Shown: positions 17,664 through 26,105, counted from the first letter of the stretch. The stretch: 64,000 nt of DNA from Cyclobacterium sp. 1_MG-2023 (GCF_030546805.1 NZ_JAUOPC010000004.1:310001-374000); one strand, 5' to 3'. Program-made: numbers and translations. Notes: generated from the letters alone by a model not told the origin.

Positions 17664-19457
17664 ATGATCCCAATAATGAGAACTCAATTCTTTCAACTAA
17701 CGCTAATTATCATTCTGGGATGCTTCCTTTTTTCATGCAATCAGCAGCAAAGTTTGCAAAGCATGATTGATATGTCCATAAAAAATAAGGATTCGGTATT
17801 GGTGATTCCCGATGGAATGTACGTCATAGACCAACCCTTACGTCTATCGGGTGTAAATAACCTTGTGATCAAAGCCGAATCGCCCAATGGGGTAACCATC
17901 ACCTCCAGCATGGACCTGCCAATCGAAGACTTAACCTGCCTGGATAAAACCATCGGGTTGTACGAGTATACCGACCCAAAATTAATAATGCCCCCTTGGC
18001 CGGATTCATTTAAGGGCTATGCAGGATGGCCGGAAATCTATATTGCCGGCAACCCAATGTCCATATCTCGTTATCCCAATGAAGGCTTTATACAAGCAGA
18101 TTCAATTATTAGGGCAGGTAAGAAGCCAAAAGATAAGGAAACAAAGCAATTGCCTGCGAAATTTTTATCCGCTCAACTCACACAAAATTATAACAAAGAT
18201 TTGCCCTTGTTTCTAAATGGGTACTGGACTTATAAGTGGGCGGATGAAATTATTCGGGTGGATTCCATCAACCCCCTATCCGGTGAGATCCAACTTGCAG
18301 CGCCACACAATTATGGAATGGGAGCTCCTTCCGGTGGACTCTTTTACGCTATCAATCAACCGGAATATGTAGATTCAGAAAATGAATATTATTACAATCC
18401 CAAGACAGGAACCATTCGTTTTATTCATTCTTTTTCAAATGAAGAAGTCGAGTCCATTCAAATTGCCTACCAAGATTTTACCCTTTTGGAGATCCAAGAT
18501 TGCAATCAAATAAAAATTGAAAATATAAATTTTAAATACCATAATAATCTGGCTGTCAATATTACCAATTCCAAATGGGTAACCATTGATCAGTGTGAGA
18601 TGTATGGATTAGGCAGGTCTGCTGTAACGATTACTGAGGGATATAACTGTGGGGTAAGCAATAGTACGCTTAAATATTTAGGAGACGCCGGTATTTTGCT
18701 TTCAGGTGGAGATAAAAATACTTTGACAAAGGCATCTCATTTTGTAGAAAATTGTTCCATTAGTTATTTTTCAAGGCATGTAAAAACTTATGCCCCTGCG
18801 GTTAAATTGACTGGAGTAGGGCATATTGTGAAAGGAAACCATATTAGTTATGCTCCTCATAATGCAATTCTTTTCTCCGGAAATGATCATTTGATTGCTG
18901 AAAATGAAATCAGAAAAGTATGTTTAAATACTTCCGACGCCGGGGCCATTTATTGCGGTAGAGACTGGACCATGGGCGGAACCGTGATTCGGGAAAATAC
19001 CATCAGTGAACTGGGGCAGGCAAGTCACCATCACAACTGGGCCATTTATTTAGATGATATGGCCTCAGGAATTAGTGTGGTCAATAATCACATTGAGGAC
19101 AGTCCTTCCGGGATATTAATTGGTGGTGGCCGCCATAATCAAATTAGTAACAATACAATTAAAAATTGCCCGCTTGCATCCATTGTGTACGATGCAAGAG
19201 GATATGATGATTGGTTTAAACACCACCTGGTCGACCGTGAATTATCCTTATGGCCTCGGTTGAATGCAGTTCCCATCAATCAAGCCCCCTGGAGCGAACG
19301 GTTTCCCTGGTTGCAAGAAATACACAGTGATGATCCGGCAATTCCCAGAGGAGCTGAAATAAAAAACAATCAAATCATAAGTTCTGCACCACCTAAGATT
19401 CATGATAAAGTATATGAATACGGGCAGGTAGCTAATAATACTGAAAACACCAATTAA
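17664..19457 (+). CDS. Right-handed parallel beta-helix lipoprotein, pectate-lyase-like
   Basis: 597 residues with a lipoprotein signal (LIIILGCFLFSC, Cys at about 25). The opening PDGMYVIDQPLRL and LVIKAESPNGVTITS is the usual entry to a beta-helix. From about residue 285 to 510 the coils repeat with N-rich turns (IENINFKYHNN, NCSISYFSRH, NHIEDSPSGILIGG, NNTIKNCPLAS). Such proteins are polysaccharide lyases, hydrolases or epimerases, but catalytic residues cannot be fixed here, so the substrate is unknown. The lipoprotein anchor suggests the cell surface. A terminator follows about 50 bases after the stop. The ATG at 17676 is an equally good start. Confidence 0.75.
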   Translation: MIPIMRTQFFQLTLIIILGCFLFSCNQQQSLQSMIDMSIKNKDSVLVIPDGMYVIDQPLRLSGVNNLVIKAESPNGVTITSSMDLPIEDLTCLDKTIGLYEYTDPKLIMPPWPDSFKGYAGWPEIYIAGNPMSISRYPNEGFIQADSIIRAGKKPKDKETKQLPAKFLSAQLTQNYNKDLPLFLNGYWTYKWADEIIRVDSINPLSGEIQLAAPHNYGMGAPSGGLFYAINQPEYVDSENEYYYNPKTGTIRFIHSFSNEEVESIQIAYQDFTLLEIQDCNQIKIENINFKYHNNLAVNITNSKWVTIDQCEMYGLGRSAVTITEGYNCGVSNSTLKYLGDAGILLSGGDKNTLTKASHFVENCSISYFSRHVKTYAPAVKLTGVGHIVKGNHISYAPHNAILFSGNDHLIAENEIRKVCLNTSDAGAIYCGRDWTMGGTVIRENTISELGQASHHHNWAIYLDDMASGISVVNNHIEDSPSGILIGGGRHNQISNNTIKNCPLASIVYDARGYDDWFKHHLVDRELSLWPRLNAVPINQAPWSERFPWLQEIHSDDPAIPRGAEIKNNQIISSAPPKIHDKVYEYGQVANNTENTN

Positions 19458-19509
19458 AACCAGATGGAGGAAGGGCAACAGGCTATCCAAGGATAAACCA
19501 TGCGACTAA

Positions 19510-19540
19510 AGCTACCTGAGTTGAACTTAGGTTTTTTTTA
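19510..19540 (+). terminator. Rho-independent terminator
   Basis: ACCTGAG, loop TTGAA, CTTAGGT with one G-T pair, followed by a run of eight T. It would end transcription of the beta-helix lipoprotein gene. Confidence 0.6.
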
Positions 19541-19552
19541 AGAAAGTTAAAA

Positions 19553-19603
19553 ACTCTCAGCATTTTAGGTCCAAGTTATGCTTTGCTAAACTTGGGCCAG
19601 AGT
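19553..19603. repeat. REP-like hairpin element, copy 1
   Basis: CATTTTAGGTCCAAGTT, loop ATGCTTTGCTA, AACTTGGGCC forms a 10-base-pair stem. The same element occurs near 27056, 42560 and 43582. The stem changes by compensated substitutions between copies (GGTCC/GGACC versus GGTCT/AGACC). Confidence 0.7.
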
Positions 19604-19709
19604 GGCTATGAATTGATACAGAGGCTAATGCGAAGCCGGAAAAGTGATAACCTGCATTTATTGTGCTTACTATTCTTGGTTTTCGCGAATTTTTTTTACA
19701 AAATGAAGA

Positions 19710-20294
19710 ATGGTTAAGGAAAGCTTTTTTGAGAAAACATATAATCATCCCTCCATTAGCAGAGAAGAGATGCAAACTATCGTTGGAGTGCATAGAACAA
19801 TCACCTTCAAAAAGCACGAAAAGATTCTAAAAGAAGGTAGCATGAGCAATGCCTATTACCTCATTGAAAAAGGCTTGTTTAGGTCATACCTCATTGATTA
19901 TAACGGCAATGAAATAACGACTGAATTTTTTGACTCCCATGATATTTTGATTGATGTTGCCTCCTTATTCCTGCGCATTCCGGCGAAAGAAACCATTCAA
20001 GCCCTTACGGATGGTGTCGTTTGGGAAATTGATTTTAATGCTTTTCAAGAGCTGTACAGCACTATAGGAGGGTTTACCGAATGGGGTAGAACTTGGATGA
20101 CAAACCAACTTTTTGAGGCAAAGAGCCGTGCAGTAAACATGCATACGCAAAGTGCCTCAGAAAGATATTTAAACTTGATGAATAAAAAGCCTCAGATTAT
20201 TAAAGATGTTCCTCTCAAATATATTGCAACCTATTTAGGGATTACGGATACTTCATTAAGCAGAATAAGAAAAGAAATTAAGCAGCAATCTTAA
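19710..20294 (+). CDS. Crp/Fnr-family transcriptional regulator
   Basis: A 194-residue paralogue in type of the regulator at 3758. It has a cyclic-nucleotide-binding-like domain (about 25-120, with YYLIEKGLFRSYLIDYNGNE) and a C-terminal HTH (YIATYLGITDTSLSRIRKEI). No cysteine cluster. Its stop codon lies inside a perfect 12-base inverted repeat that resembles the operator of the other regulator. It heads the same-strand run of small VOC and SRPBCC genes and probably governs the first of them. Confidence 0.85.
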   Translation: MVKESFFEKTYNHPSISREEMQTIVGVHRTITFKKHEKILKEGSMSNAYYLIEKGLFRSYLIDYNGNEITTEFFDSHDILIDVASLFLRIPAKETIQALTDGVVWEIDFNAFQELYSTIGGFTEWGRTWMTNQLFEAKSRAVNMHTQSASERYLNLMNKKPQIIKDVPLKYIATYLGITDTSLSRIRKEIKQQS

Positions 20295-20319
20295 AACTTG
20301 TCATAGGACAAGTTTTAAG
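20290..20319. promoter_or_regulatory. Long palindrome after the Crp/Fnr gene
   Basis: CTTAAAACTTGT (20290-20301) and ACAAGTTTTAAG (20308-20319) are perfect inverses with a 6-base spacer. The core TTGTCATAGGACAA has the same form as TTTGYCA-N2-TGRCAAA around the other regulator. An operator for the next gene is the best reading; a terminator is possible, but there is no T-run. Confidence 0.6.
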
Positions 20320-20366
20320 TGAATAACATTTTACAACTTTGTTTTTTCACGCTAAAAACAGAAAAC

Positions 20367-20750
20367 ATGAAAAAGCATAATCCTGTAGTATGGTTCGAAA
20401 TTTATGTAACCGATTTAGATAGAGCAACATCGTTTTACGAAGAGGTCTTGCAAATCAAATTAAACGATATGAAAGATCCTTCTGGAGGTAGTATGGAGAT
20501 GAAACTTTTTCCGGATAATATGGAAAATTATGGATCCGGTGGCGCAATAGTGAAAATGGAAGGGATTGAACCTTCTGCCAATGGTAGTATTGTGTATTTT
20601 GGTTGTGAGGATTGCAAAGAACCTGAATCACGTGTGGAAGATAATGGAGGTAAAATCATTCAGTCAAAAATGTCTATCGGTGAACATGGCTTTGTATTCA
20701 TAGTGCTAGATACTGAAGGAAATTCTATTGGTTTTCATTCGTTGAAATAA
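20367..20750 (+). CDS. VOC/glyoxalase-family protein
   Basis: 127 residues from the ATG at 20367; the open frame upstream lies partly in the palindrome. The start VVWFEIYVTDLDRATSFYEEV is the usual first VOC strand and helix, and HGFVFIVLDTEGNSIGFHS closes the second half. Metal ligands appear reduced, as in the PhnB/YdcJ-like VOC proteins. It could be a dioxygenase, a resistance protein or a lyase; the substrate is unknown. It is the first gene after the palindrome and probably regulated by it. Confidence 0.75.
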   Translation: MKKHNPVVWFEIYVTDLDRATSFYEEVLQIKLNDMKDPSGGSMEMKLFPDNMENYGSGGAIVKMEGIEPSANGSIVYFGCEDCKEPESRVEDNGGKIIQSKMSIGEHGFVFIVLDTEGNSIGFHSLK

Positions 20751-20784
20751 AAGGGTACTTTTCTAGGGTTGAAATACTTGAATA

Positions 20785-21233
20785 ATGAGCAACAAGCTAA
20801 TCATAATCAAAGAACAAATATTAAATGCCAGTCCTGCTGAGGTATGGGGAATTATTACCAAACCAATATTTTTCAGCCAATGGATGTTTGTTCCGGGAAA
20901 AGCCATAGATGAAAATGACTTTGGCTTGGTAGTAAAATTGAATGGACAGACGATAAAGGTGTGGTGTATCTGACCGGGGAAGTCATCACCTTTATCCCCA
21001 ACCAAAAATTGGTGATTGGGATGCAAGACATCAGTTGGAAAATCGAGGTGCCTATAGATGCAGTTACCTATGAATATCACCTTAGTGAAAACCAGAATAG
21101 CACAATGGTGAAATTCTATTTAGGGGATTTATCGGTTGACCCGGAAGGACAATTGTGGTTTGATGCTTATAATTCGAGTAATGAAATACAATCCATTGAG
21201 AAATTGATTCAGCTAAAACGAGAAGTAGAATAG
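20785..21233 (+). pseudogene. Frameshifted SRPBCC-domain protein
   Basis: Two adjoining frames form one SRPBCC/AHSA1-like protein. The first runs MSNKLIIIKEQILNASPAEV to VVKLN. The second resumes WTDDKGVVYLTGEVITFIP and continues to LIQLKREVE. The break is at about 20941-20945. The second frame lies one base back, so one missing base (for example a T in TTGAATGG) would join the two into about 150 residues, the family length. Either the gene is inactive or the base is a sequencing error; the neighbours are intact. Confidence 0.7.
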
Positions 21234-21268
21234 GTTCCAATCTATGGAATGATAACTAAACTTTTATA

Positions 21269-21676
21269 ATGGAAAGTATAGAACATATCAACTACATCAA
21301 ATCACCCAAAGATAAGGTGTACCAAACGCTTACCACTGAACAAGGCTTAGGGGAAATTTGGACTAGAAGGTTAAAAGTAAAACCAGAAGTTGGTTTTGTT
21401 AACGAGTTTGATTTTGATGAAGGCTATATCACAAAGTTTAAAATTCTTGAACTTAAAGAGCATAGCAAAATTATTTGGGAATGTACTGCTTCAGATGAAC
21501 AATGGCTTGGAACCAAAGTATCTTTTGAGCTGACTGAAAAAGACAATGCCACAACCATAAGATTAAAACATTATGACTGGGAGGAACGCACCGAATATTA
21601 CGGTTGGTGCAACTACAATTGGGCCATGTTTTTGTATCGATTAAAGGGGTATTGCGAAAGCCAAACAAACGTCTAA
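21269..21676 (+). CDS. SRPBCC (AHSA1-like) protein
   Basis: 135 residues starting MESIEHINYIKSPKDKVYQT, the entry strand and helix of an AHSA1/START-type fold, with WECTASDEQWLGTKVSFELT and a C-terminal helix (YNWAMFLYRLKGYCES). This fold forms a hydrophobic pocket for lipids or aromatic ligands. No catalytic role can be read. It follows the frameshifted SRPBCC gene and precedes VOC genes on the same strand, probably as part of the same transcription unit. Confidence 0.75.
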   Translation: MESIEHINYIKSPKDKVYQTLTTEQGLGEIWTRRLKVKPEVGFVNEFDFDEGYITKFKILELKEHSKIIWECTASDEQWLGTKVSFELTEKDNATTIRLKHYDWEERTEYYGWCNYNWAMFLYRLKGYCESQTNV

Positions 21677-21686
21677 ATGTAAAATC

Positions 21687-22085
21687 ATGAAAGAACAGAT
21701 CACCACATTTCTAACATTTCAAAAAAACAATGCTGAAGAAGCCATGAACTTTTACGTGGATTTGTTCGATGATTCCAAAGTGATAGCTATTCAACGTTAC
21801 GATAAAGATGGGCACGGGAAAGAAGGAACGGTTTTAAGCGCTCTTTTTGAGCTTAATGGGAAGAAGTTTATGTGTACCGACAGTTTTATTCAACATGAAT
21901 GGGATTTTACCCCAGCAATATCCAATTGGGTAGAATGTGAATCAGAGGAAGAAATTAACCATCTATTTAAAGCGATCTCAGAAAGTGGAGAAGTCAGAAT
22001 GCCTTTAGATAACTACGGCTTCAGCAAACAATTTGCTTTTGTAACAGATAGATTTGGAGTTTCTTGGCAACTAAATTTGGAATAG
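21687..22085 (+). CDS. PhnB-like VOC protein
   Basis: 132 residues. ITTFLTFQKNNAEEAMNFYV opens the domain, and FVTDRFGVSWQLNLE closes it. This pattern (annotated in databases as 3-demethylubiquinone-9 3-methyltransferase-like, a misleading name) belongs to PhnB-type VOC proteins with no confirmed enzyme activity. It is 10 bases after the SRPBCC gene and 18 bases before another VOC gene, so the three are probably co-transcribed. Confidence 0.78.
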   Translation: MKEQITTFLTFQKNNAEEAMNFYVDLFDDSKVIAIQRYDKDGHGKEGTVLSALFELNGKKFMCTDSFIQHEWDFTPAISNWVECESEEEINHLFKAISESGEVRMPLDNYGFSKQFAFVTDRFGVSWQLNLE

Positions 22086-22103
22086 ATTAAAACTAATAAG
22101 AAC

Positions 22104-22526
22104 ATGAAACCACAAAATATTTGGGCAAATCTTAGCGTAGAAGACATTGAACGAACCCAATCATTTTATCAGTCTTTAGGCTTTCAATTAAATGGAATTC
22201 CATCAGAAGACTTAGTAAGCTTTCTGTTTGGAAATGATGGCTTTGTCATTCATTTTTTTAAAAAAGATAAACTAGAAGAAAGTCTCGAAGGGAAAACTGC
22301 AGACTTGAATTTGGGTAACGAAGTGATGTTTTCTTTATCGGTAGAAAGCAAAAACGCATTTGACAGCTGGATTACGGAAATAGAAACTGCAGGGGGTTCC
22401 ATCTTATTTGACTCGAACAAAGACCGAAAACCATATTATGATGAAAATGGATTCTTTGTATGTGTTTTCACCGACCCTGATGGACATAAATTCAATTTGC
22501 TTTATAATAACAATAAGAGATCATGA
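22104..22526 (+). CDS. VOC/glyoxalase-family protein
   Basis: 140 residues. IWANLSVEDIERTQSFYQSL is the VOC entry and FFVCVFTDPDGHKFNLLY the exit. Glyoxalase-type ligands are only partly present, and the closest general type is the bleomycin-resistance-like or YaeR-like group. It follows the PhnB-like gene closely. The 200 bases after it contain broken coding fragments rather than an intact gene. Confidence 0.75.
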   Translation: MKPQNIWANLSVEDIERTQSFYQSLGFQLNGIPSEDLVSFLFGNDGFVIHFFKKDKLEESLEGKTADLNLGNEVMFSLSVESKNAFDSWITEIETAGGSILFDSNKDRKPYYDENGFFVCVFTDPDGHKFNLLYNNNKRS

Positions 22527-22733
22527 CAAAAGTCAGTATACCGTAGCATTAGAAAAACTGAGACCTGAAAAAGTGGCTAGCTCGTGATCGAACAAATATT
22601 ATCAAATGGTAATGAAGGGGCAGCAAACGGACGAATAAAAATGGAGAAGGGAAGAGGTTATGCTTTTTCTGTCTTTAAAGGAAACAAAGGTGCACAAATA
22701 AAAACAATGAACGCATATTGTATAGAAATTTAA
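22525..22733 (+). pseudogene. Two coding fragments of one or two decayed small genes
   Basis: Codons from 22525 read DKSQYTVALEKLRPEKVASS and then a stop at about 22585. An overlapping frame from 22584 to 22733 reads VIEQILSNGNEGAANGRIKM and then EKGRGYAFSVFKGNKGAQIK and NAYCIEI. The second resembles the C-terminal half of SnoaL/NTF2-like proteins (a NEGAANG segment and a final strand), but the call is tentative. Both lack proper starts. Confidence 0.4.
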
Positions 22734-22737
22734 TGGG

Positions 22738-23190
22738 ATGAAAACAATTTTCGATCAAGAAATAAGACTATTGCTGATCCATAGGATTGAACAAATTAAT
22801 GATAGCCATAAAGCGAAATGGGGAAAAATGAATGTCTTCCAAATGCTTATGCACAACACCTATTGGAATGGTTGGGTATTAGGAACAGGTGACCACAGTT
22901 ACAAGCAAGCATTTTTAGGGAAGATTTTTGGTAAAATCGCCTTGAAAAAAATGATTAAGGACGAAAAGCCATTTGATAAAAACATCCCTACATCTGACCA
23001 GTTTAAGCCAAAAGCTTTAGCTGGTAATTTGGAAGCTGAAAAAGCCAAATGGATTGATTTGATCAAAGCCTACGAAACCTACAACAACCCGAAATTCATT
23101 CACGATTTCTTTGGGAAAATGACCAAAGAACAAATTGGGATTTTGGTTTACAAACACACAGACCACCATTTACGCCAGTTTGGCTTGTGA
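22738..23190 (+). CDS. DUF1569 / DinB-like protein
   Basis: 150 residues. The helical bundle has conserved histidines in MNVFQMLMHNTYWNGWVLG (H39) and in LVYKHTDHHLRQFGL at the C-terminus. That is the three-histidine pattern of the DinB/DUF1569 metal-binding four-helix fold. Its enzyme activity is unknown; relatives include thiol-dependent transferases. It starts 5 bases after a decayed fragment and ends 150 bases before the first ArsR module. Confidence 0.75.
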   Translation: MKTIFDQEIRLLLIHRIEQINDSHKAKWGKMNVFQMLMHNTYWNGWVLGTGDHSYKQAFLGKIFGKIALKKMIKDEKPFDKNIPTSDQFKPKALAGNLEAEKAKWIDLIKAYETYNNPKFIHDFFGKMTKEQIGILVYKHTDHHLRQFGL

Positions 23191-23290
23191 AATTACCAAT
23201 AAGTCTGGCAATAGTCTGATTTCTACCCATATATCAACAGGGTTCATCAATTCTAAAATAACCATAAAAGAAATTTTTTTAGTGAATGCA

Positions 23291-23338
23291 TTGTGTAGCC
23301 AAATAACTTCATTTATATTTGTAGTCAAATGACTTCAT
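23291..23338 (+). promoter_or_regulatory. Promoter with paired ArsR-type operators, module 1
   Basis: A Bacteroidetes promoter: TTG at 23291-23293 and TATATTTG at 23314-23321, 20 bases apart. Two direct copies, AGCCAAATAACTTCAT (23297-23312) and AGTCAAATGACTTCAT (23323-23338), straddle the -7 element. The second contains the palindrome AGTCA-AA-TGACT. A regulator bound here would block RNA polymerase. The same layout is seen at 25214-25260. Confidence 0.7.
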
Positions 23339-23339
23339 A

Positions 23340-23660
23340 ATGAAACTACGTAGAGATATTTTTCAGGCCATTTCCGATCCCACCAGAAGGGCCATATTGG
23401 TGTTGCTTGCCTCCCAATCAATGACTGCAGGAGCCATTGCTTCCAACTTTGAAGTGGCCAGACCAACCATTTCTAAGCACATTCAGATATTAAATGAATG
23501 TGAGCTTGTCGAAGCAAATCAACAAGGGAGAGAAATTCAGTATCAATTAAAAATTGATAAAATGAAAGAAATAGATGTTTGGCTAGATCAATTCAGAAAA
23601 ATCTGGGAAAGTCGTTTCGAAAATTTGGACAACGTATTAAATAAACTTCAAAACAAATAA
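23340..23660 (+). CDS. ArsR-family repressor paired with an SRPBCC gene (module 1)
   Basis: A 106-residue winged-helix repressor. [40 protein letters not shown] and [19 protein letters not shown] give the ArsR helix-turn-helix and wing. Metal-binding cysteines of ArsR/SmtB (CxCxxC) are absent, so it does not look like a metal sensor; many SRPBCC-linked ArsR proteins lack them. It precedes the AHSA1-like gene by 2 bases. It is a close paralogue of the regulator at 25262, and both have the same operator pair, so cross-regulation is likely. Confidence 0.85.
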   Translation: MKLRRDIFQAISDPTRRAILVLLASQSMTAGAIASNFEVARPTISKHIQILNECELVEANQQGREIQYQLKIDKMKEIDVWLDQFRKIWESRFENLDNVLNKLQNK

Positions 23661-23662
23661 TC

Positions 23663-24175
23663 ATGAACAAAGCCATTTTATTCAACTTTACGGTTGACAA
23701 AGACAAGAATCAAATAAACGTAGAGCGATCATTCAAGGCACCCAAGGAATTGGTTTGGAAAGCCTGGACAACCCCCGAAATTTTAGAACAATGGTGGGCT
23801 CCCAAACCTTATAAAGCGGTAACCAAATCCATGGACTTTACCGAAGGAGGCCAATGGCATTACTATATGGCCGGTCCAAAAGGGGAACAACATTGGTGTT
23901 TATTTGATTTTGAAAAAATAGTGCCTTTGACGAGCTTTTCGGGTTTGGATGCATTTTGTGATGAGAATGCAATGATTAACAATACCAAACCAAGAGTTCA
24001 CTGGCACAATGAGTTTGTAGCAAAAGGCGATACTGCGGTGGTGCAAATTAATATTCAATTTGACCAATTGGAAGATTTAGAAACCATCATAGAAATGGGC
24101 TTTAAAGAGGGGTTTACAGCAGGACTCGAAAACTTAGATCAGTACATTGAATCGCAGTTTAAATTGAGAAAATAG
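23663..24175 (+). CDS. SRPBCC (AHSA1-like) protein (module 1)
   Basis: 170 residues. NVERSFKAPKELVWKAWTTP and ILEQWWAPKPYKA are the hallmark N-terminal motifs of AHSA1-like proteins. GGQWHYYMAGPKGEQHWCLF and a long C-terminal helix (GFTAGLENLDQYI) complete the fold. The protein probably binds a hydrophobic ligand. The start is 2 bases after the ArsR stop, so they are coupled and repressed together. Function is unknown. Confidence 0.8.
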   Translation: MNKAILFNFTVDKDKNQINVERSFKAPKELVWKAWTTPEILEQWWAPKPYKAVTKSMDFTEGGQWHYYMAGPKGEQHWCLFDFEKIVPLTSFSGLDAFCDENAMINNTKPRVHWHNEFVAKGDTAVVQINIQFDQLEDLETIIEMGFKEGFTAGLENLDQYIESQFKLRK

Positions 24176-24239
24176 AACAAGTCTTATAAAAAGTATATCA
24201 AAAATAGGGAATAATGGAGAACCTATAAATAAAGACCCA

Positions 24240-24608
24240 ATGAGAACCATTGATCAATTCATAGCCAATAAAATTAAGGAAGACTATCGCCCTATTTTCA
24301 CGAAATTTAGAGATTTGATTCAGTCAAAATTCTCCTTTCTAAAAGAAGAAATGCGTGGAGGAACTGAGAAATATTATGGCGTTCCGGTGTATAGATACAA
24401 TAGAATTATCTTAACCGTAAGTCCAACGCAAAAAGGAATTACTTTTTCTTTTACCGATGGAAAACAGTTTGAGGACAAATACAAGTTGTTGGAGGGAGCT
24501 GGGAAAAAAACATTGAACTTAAGACTGAGTAATCTTAAAGATTATAAAGATGAAATTCTTGAATATTATATGTTACAAGCGATTGCATTGGATGATAAAA
24601 CACCTTGA
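24240..24608 (+). CDS. DUF1801-type protein
   Basis: 122 residues with the DUF1801/YdhG-like fold. FRDLIQSKFSFLKEEMRGGT and EKYYGVPVYRYN correspond to the conserved helix and the following strand, and ITFSFTDGKQFEDKYKLLEG to the later part. Function is unknown; relatives are sometimes iron-storage-linked (frataxin-like YdhG fold). It stands 64 bases after the SRPBCC gene and 5 bases before the DHFR-like gene. A second DUF1801 protein lies at 26482. Confidence 0.65.
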   Translation: MRTIDQFIANKIKEDYRPIFTKFRDLIQSKFSFLKEEMRGGTEKYYGVPVYRYNRIILTVSPTQKGITFSFTDGKQFEDKYKLLEGAGKKTLNLRLSNLKDYKDEILEYYMLQAIALDDKTP

Positions 24609-24613
24609 ATTAA

Positions 24614-25150
24614 ATGAATAGAAAATTAAAATTATTTATTGCTACCAGTCTGGACGGGTTTATAGCCCAACCTAATGATGACCTCAGTTTCCTTAAACTA
24701 GTTGAGAAGGAGGGGGAAGATTATGGGTATACAGCATTTACCGAAACAATAGATACCATTATTATCGGTCGCAAAACCTATGATTATGTGGTAAAGGAAA
24801 TCGGTACATCGCATTACGATAATGGCACAAGTGATGTCTATGTTATTACAAGAACTCCAAGTCCAGATAATGGTAGCGTCAAATTCTTTTCAGGGAATTT
24901 GGTGGAACTGATAGCCAAACTCAAAAGTAAAAAAGGGAAAGATATTTATTGTGATGGTGGTGCTGAAATTGTTAACGAGCTTCTGAAAAATGACCTAATC
25001 GATGAACTCATTATTTCGATTGTGCCCATTTTAGTAGGGAATGGCACTAGGTTATTTAAAGAAGGAAGACCTGAGCAGCTATTGGAATTTATAAGTGTAA
25101 AGACATTTGATACCGGATTAACACAGCTTCATTACAAACGAAAAAAATAA
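24614..25150 (+). CDS. Dihydrofolate-reductase-like / RibD C-terminal-domain protein
   Basis: 178 residues. LKLFIATSLDGFIAQPNDDL is the strand and loop opening of the DHFR/RibD_C superfamily, TIIIGRKTYDYV binds the nucleotide diphosphate, and IYCDGGAEIVNELLKNDLID and ISIVPILVGNGTRLF are typical of YyaP/YwjB reductases. It is probably NAD(P)H-dependent with an unknown substrate. It overlaps nothing and follows the DUF1801 gene by 5 bases. Confidence 0.8.
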   Translation: MNRKLKLFIATSLDGFIAQPNDDLSFLKLVEKEGEDYGYTAFTETIDTIIIGRKTYDYVVKEIGTSHYDNGTSDVYVITRTPSPDNGSVKFFSGNLVELIAKLKSKKGKDIYCDGGAEIVNELLKNDLIDELIISIVPILVGNGTRLFKEGRPEQLLEFISVKTFDTGLTQLHYKRKK

Positions 25151-25213
25151 GAAAAACTTTTGAATAGATGGATCTAGCATCATGGCTATATCTAAATAAA
25201 TTAATAAAATCAT

Positions 25214-25260
25214 TTGTGCAATCAAATAACTGCATATATATTGCAGTCAAATAGTTGCGC
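25214..25260 (+). promoter_or_regulatory. Promoter with paired ArsR-type operators, module 2
   Basis: TTG at 25214-25216 and a -7-like TATATATTG about 19 bases later. AATCAAATAACTGCAT (25220-25235) and AGTCAAATAGTTGCGC (25245-25260) repeat the operator pair of module 1 with nearly the same spacing (25 versus 26 bases). Confidence 0.65.
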
Positions 25261-25261
25261 A

Positions 25262-25591
25262 ATGAAACTAAGAAGAGACGTATTTCAGGCCATAGCCGAT
25301 CCAACACGAAGAACAATCATCACTTTGGTCGCAGCGAGTGCAATGACCCCAACTGCCATTGCGGAGAATTTTGATTACTCAAGACAAACCATTTCCAAAC
25401 ACATTCAAATTCTTACGGAATGTGAAATACTGGAACAAGAGCAAAAGGGAAGGGAAATTTACTACCAGCTAAATCCTGAGGGGATGAAGGAAATAGCAGA
25501 TTTTATCGAACCATTCAGAAAAATGTGGGACGATCGATTTAATAAGCTTGAGGCTGTAATGAAATCGAAGATTCACGAACGCAAAAAATAA
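25262..25591 (+). CDS. ArsR-family repressor paired with an SRPBCC gene (module 2)
   Basis: 109 residues from the ATG at 25262; an upstream frame start would run through the operators and is not credible. [20 protein letters not shown] and [20 protein letters not shown] closely follow the module 1 repressor. Metal-sensing cysteines are absent. It is followed after 49 bases by an AHSA1-like gene. It is one of two copies made by duplication of the ArsR-SRPBCC unit, with one DUF1801 gene and one DHFR-like gene between the modules. Confidence 0.85.
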   Translation: MKLRRDVFQAIADPTRRTIITLVAASAMTPTAIAENFDYSRQTISKHIQILTECEILEQEQKGREIYYQLNPEGMKEIADFIEPFRKMWDDRFNKLEAVMKSKIHERKK

Positions 25592-25640
25592 AATGAGCAA
25601 GAAAGTGAGCAAAAAGCACCAATAAATAACCTAATACTTT

Positions 25641-26105
25641 ATGGAACATAAAACTCAGGTTGCCGCCCCTAAAGGCAAGCAAGAACTTACCATTACCAGA
25701 GAATTTAACCTTCCAGTTGAACTGCTTTATAAAGCATACACTGAACCCGAGTTTATTGCACAATGGATGGGCACCAAAGTGATTAAGTTTGAAAATGTTA
25801 ACCACGGAAGTTACCAGTTCGAAACGTCTCATGGTGGAAATGTAATGCTTAAAGCCAATGGAACCATTCACAAAGTTGTACCGAATCAAGAAATCGTACG
25901 CACTTTCGAAATGGAAAATATGCCCATTGGTGTACAGCTTGAGTTTCTAAATTTTGAGGGAATCACAAACGAAAGGAGTAAACTGACCATACAGATTATT
26001 TATAAATCCGAGAAACACCGCGCAGAGCAGTTGAAGTTGCCGTTTGCTTATGGTTTAAACATGGCTCACAATAAACTGGAGAAAATTTTAAAGAGCATGT
26101 TATGA
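25641..26105 (+). CDS. SRPBCC (AHSA1-like) protein (module 2)
   Basis: 154 residues. LTITREFNLPVELLYKAYTE and FIAQWMGTKVIKFEN are the AHSA1 motifs. The middle (GGNVMLKANGTIHKVVPNQE) and the C-terminal helix (YGLNMAHNKLEKILKSML) agree with the fold. Its stop overlaps the next gene by ATGA, so it is coupled to a DoxX-like membrane protein. It is more diverged from the module 1 protein than the two ArsR proteins are from each other, which suggests different ligands. Confidence 0.8.
   Translation: MEHKTQVAAPKGKQELTITREFNLPVELLYKAYTEPEFIAQWMGTKVIKFENVNHGSYQFETSHGGNVMLKANGTIHKVVPNQEIVRTFEMENMPIGVQLEFLNFEGITNERSKLTIQIIYKSEKHRAEQLKLPFAYGLNMAHNKLEKILKSML

Noticed and set aside
20785-21233. Programmed frameshift in the SRPBCC gene
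   Set aside because: No slippery heptamer or downstream structure is seen at the break; a lost base explains it more simply.
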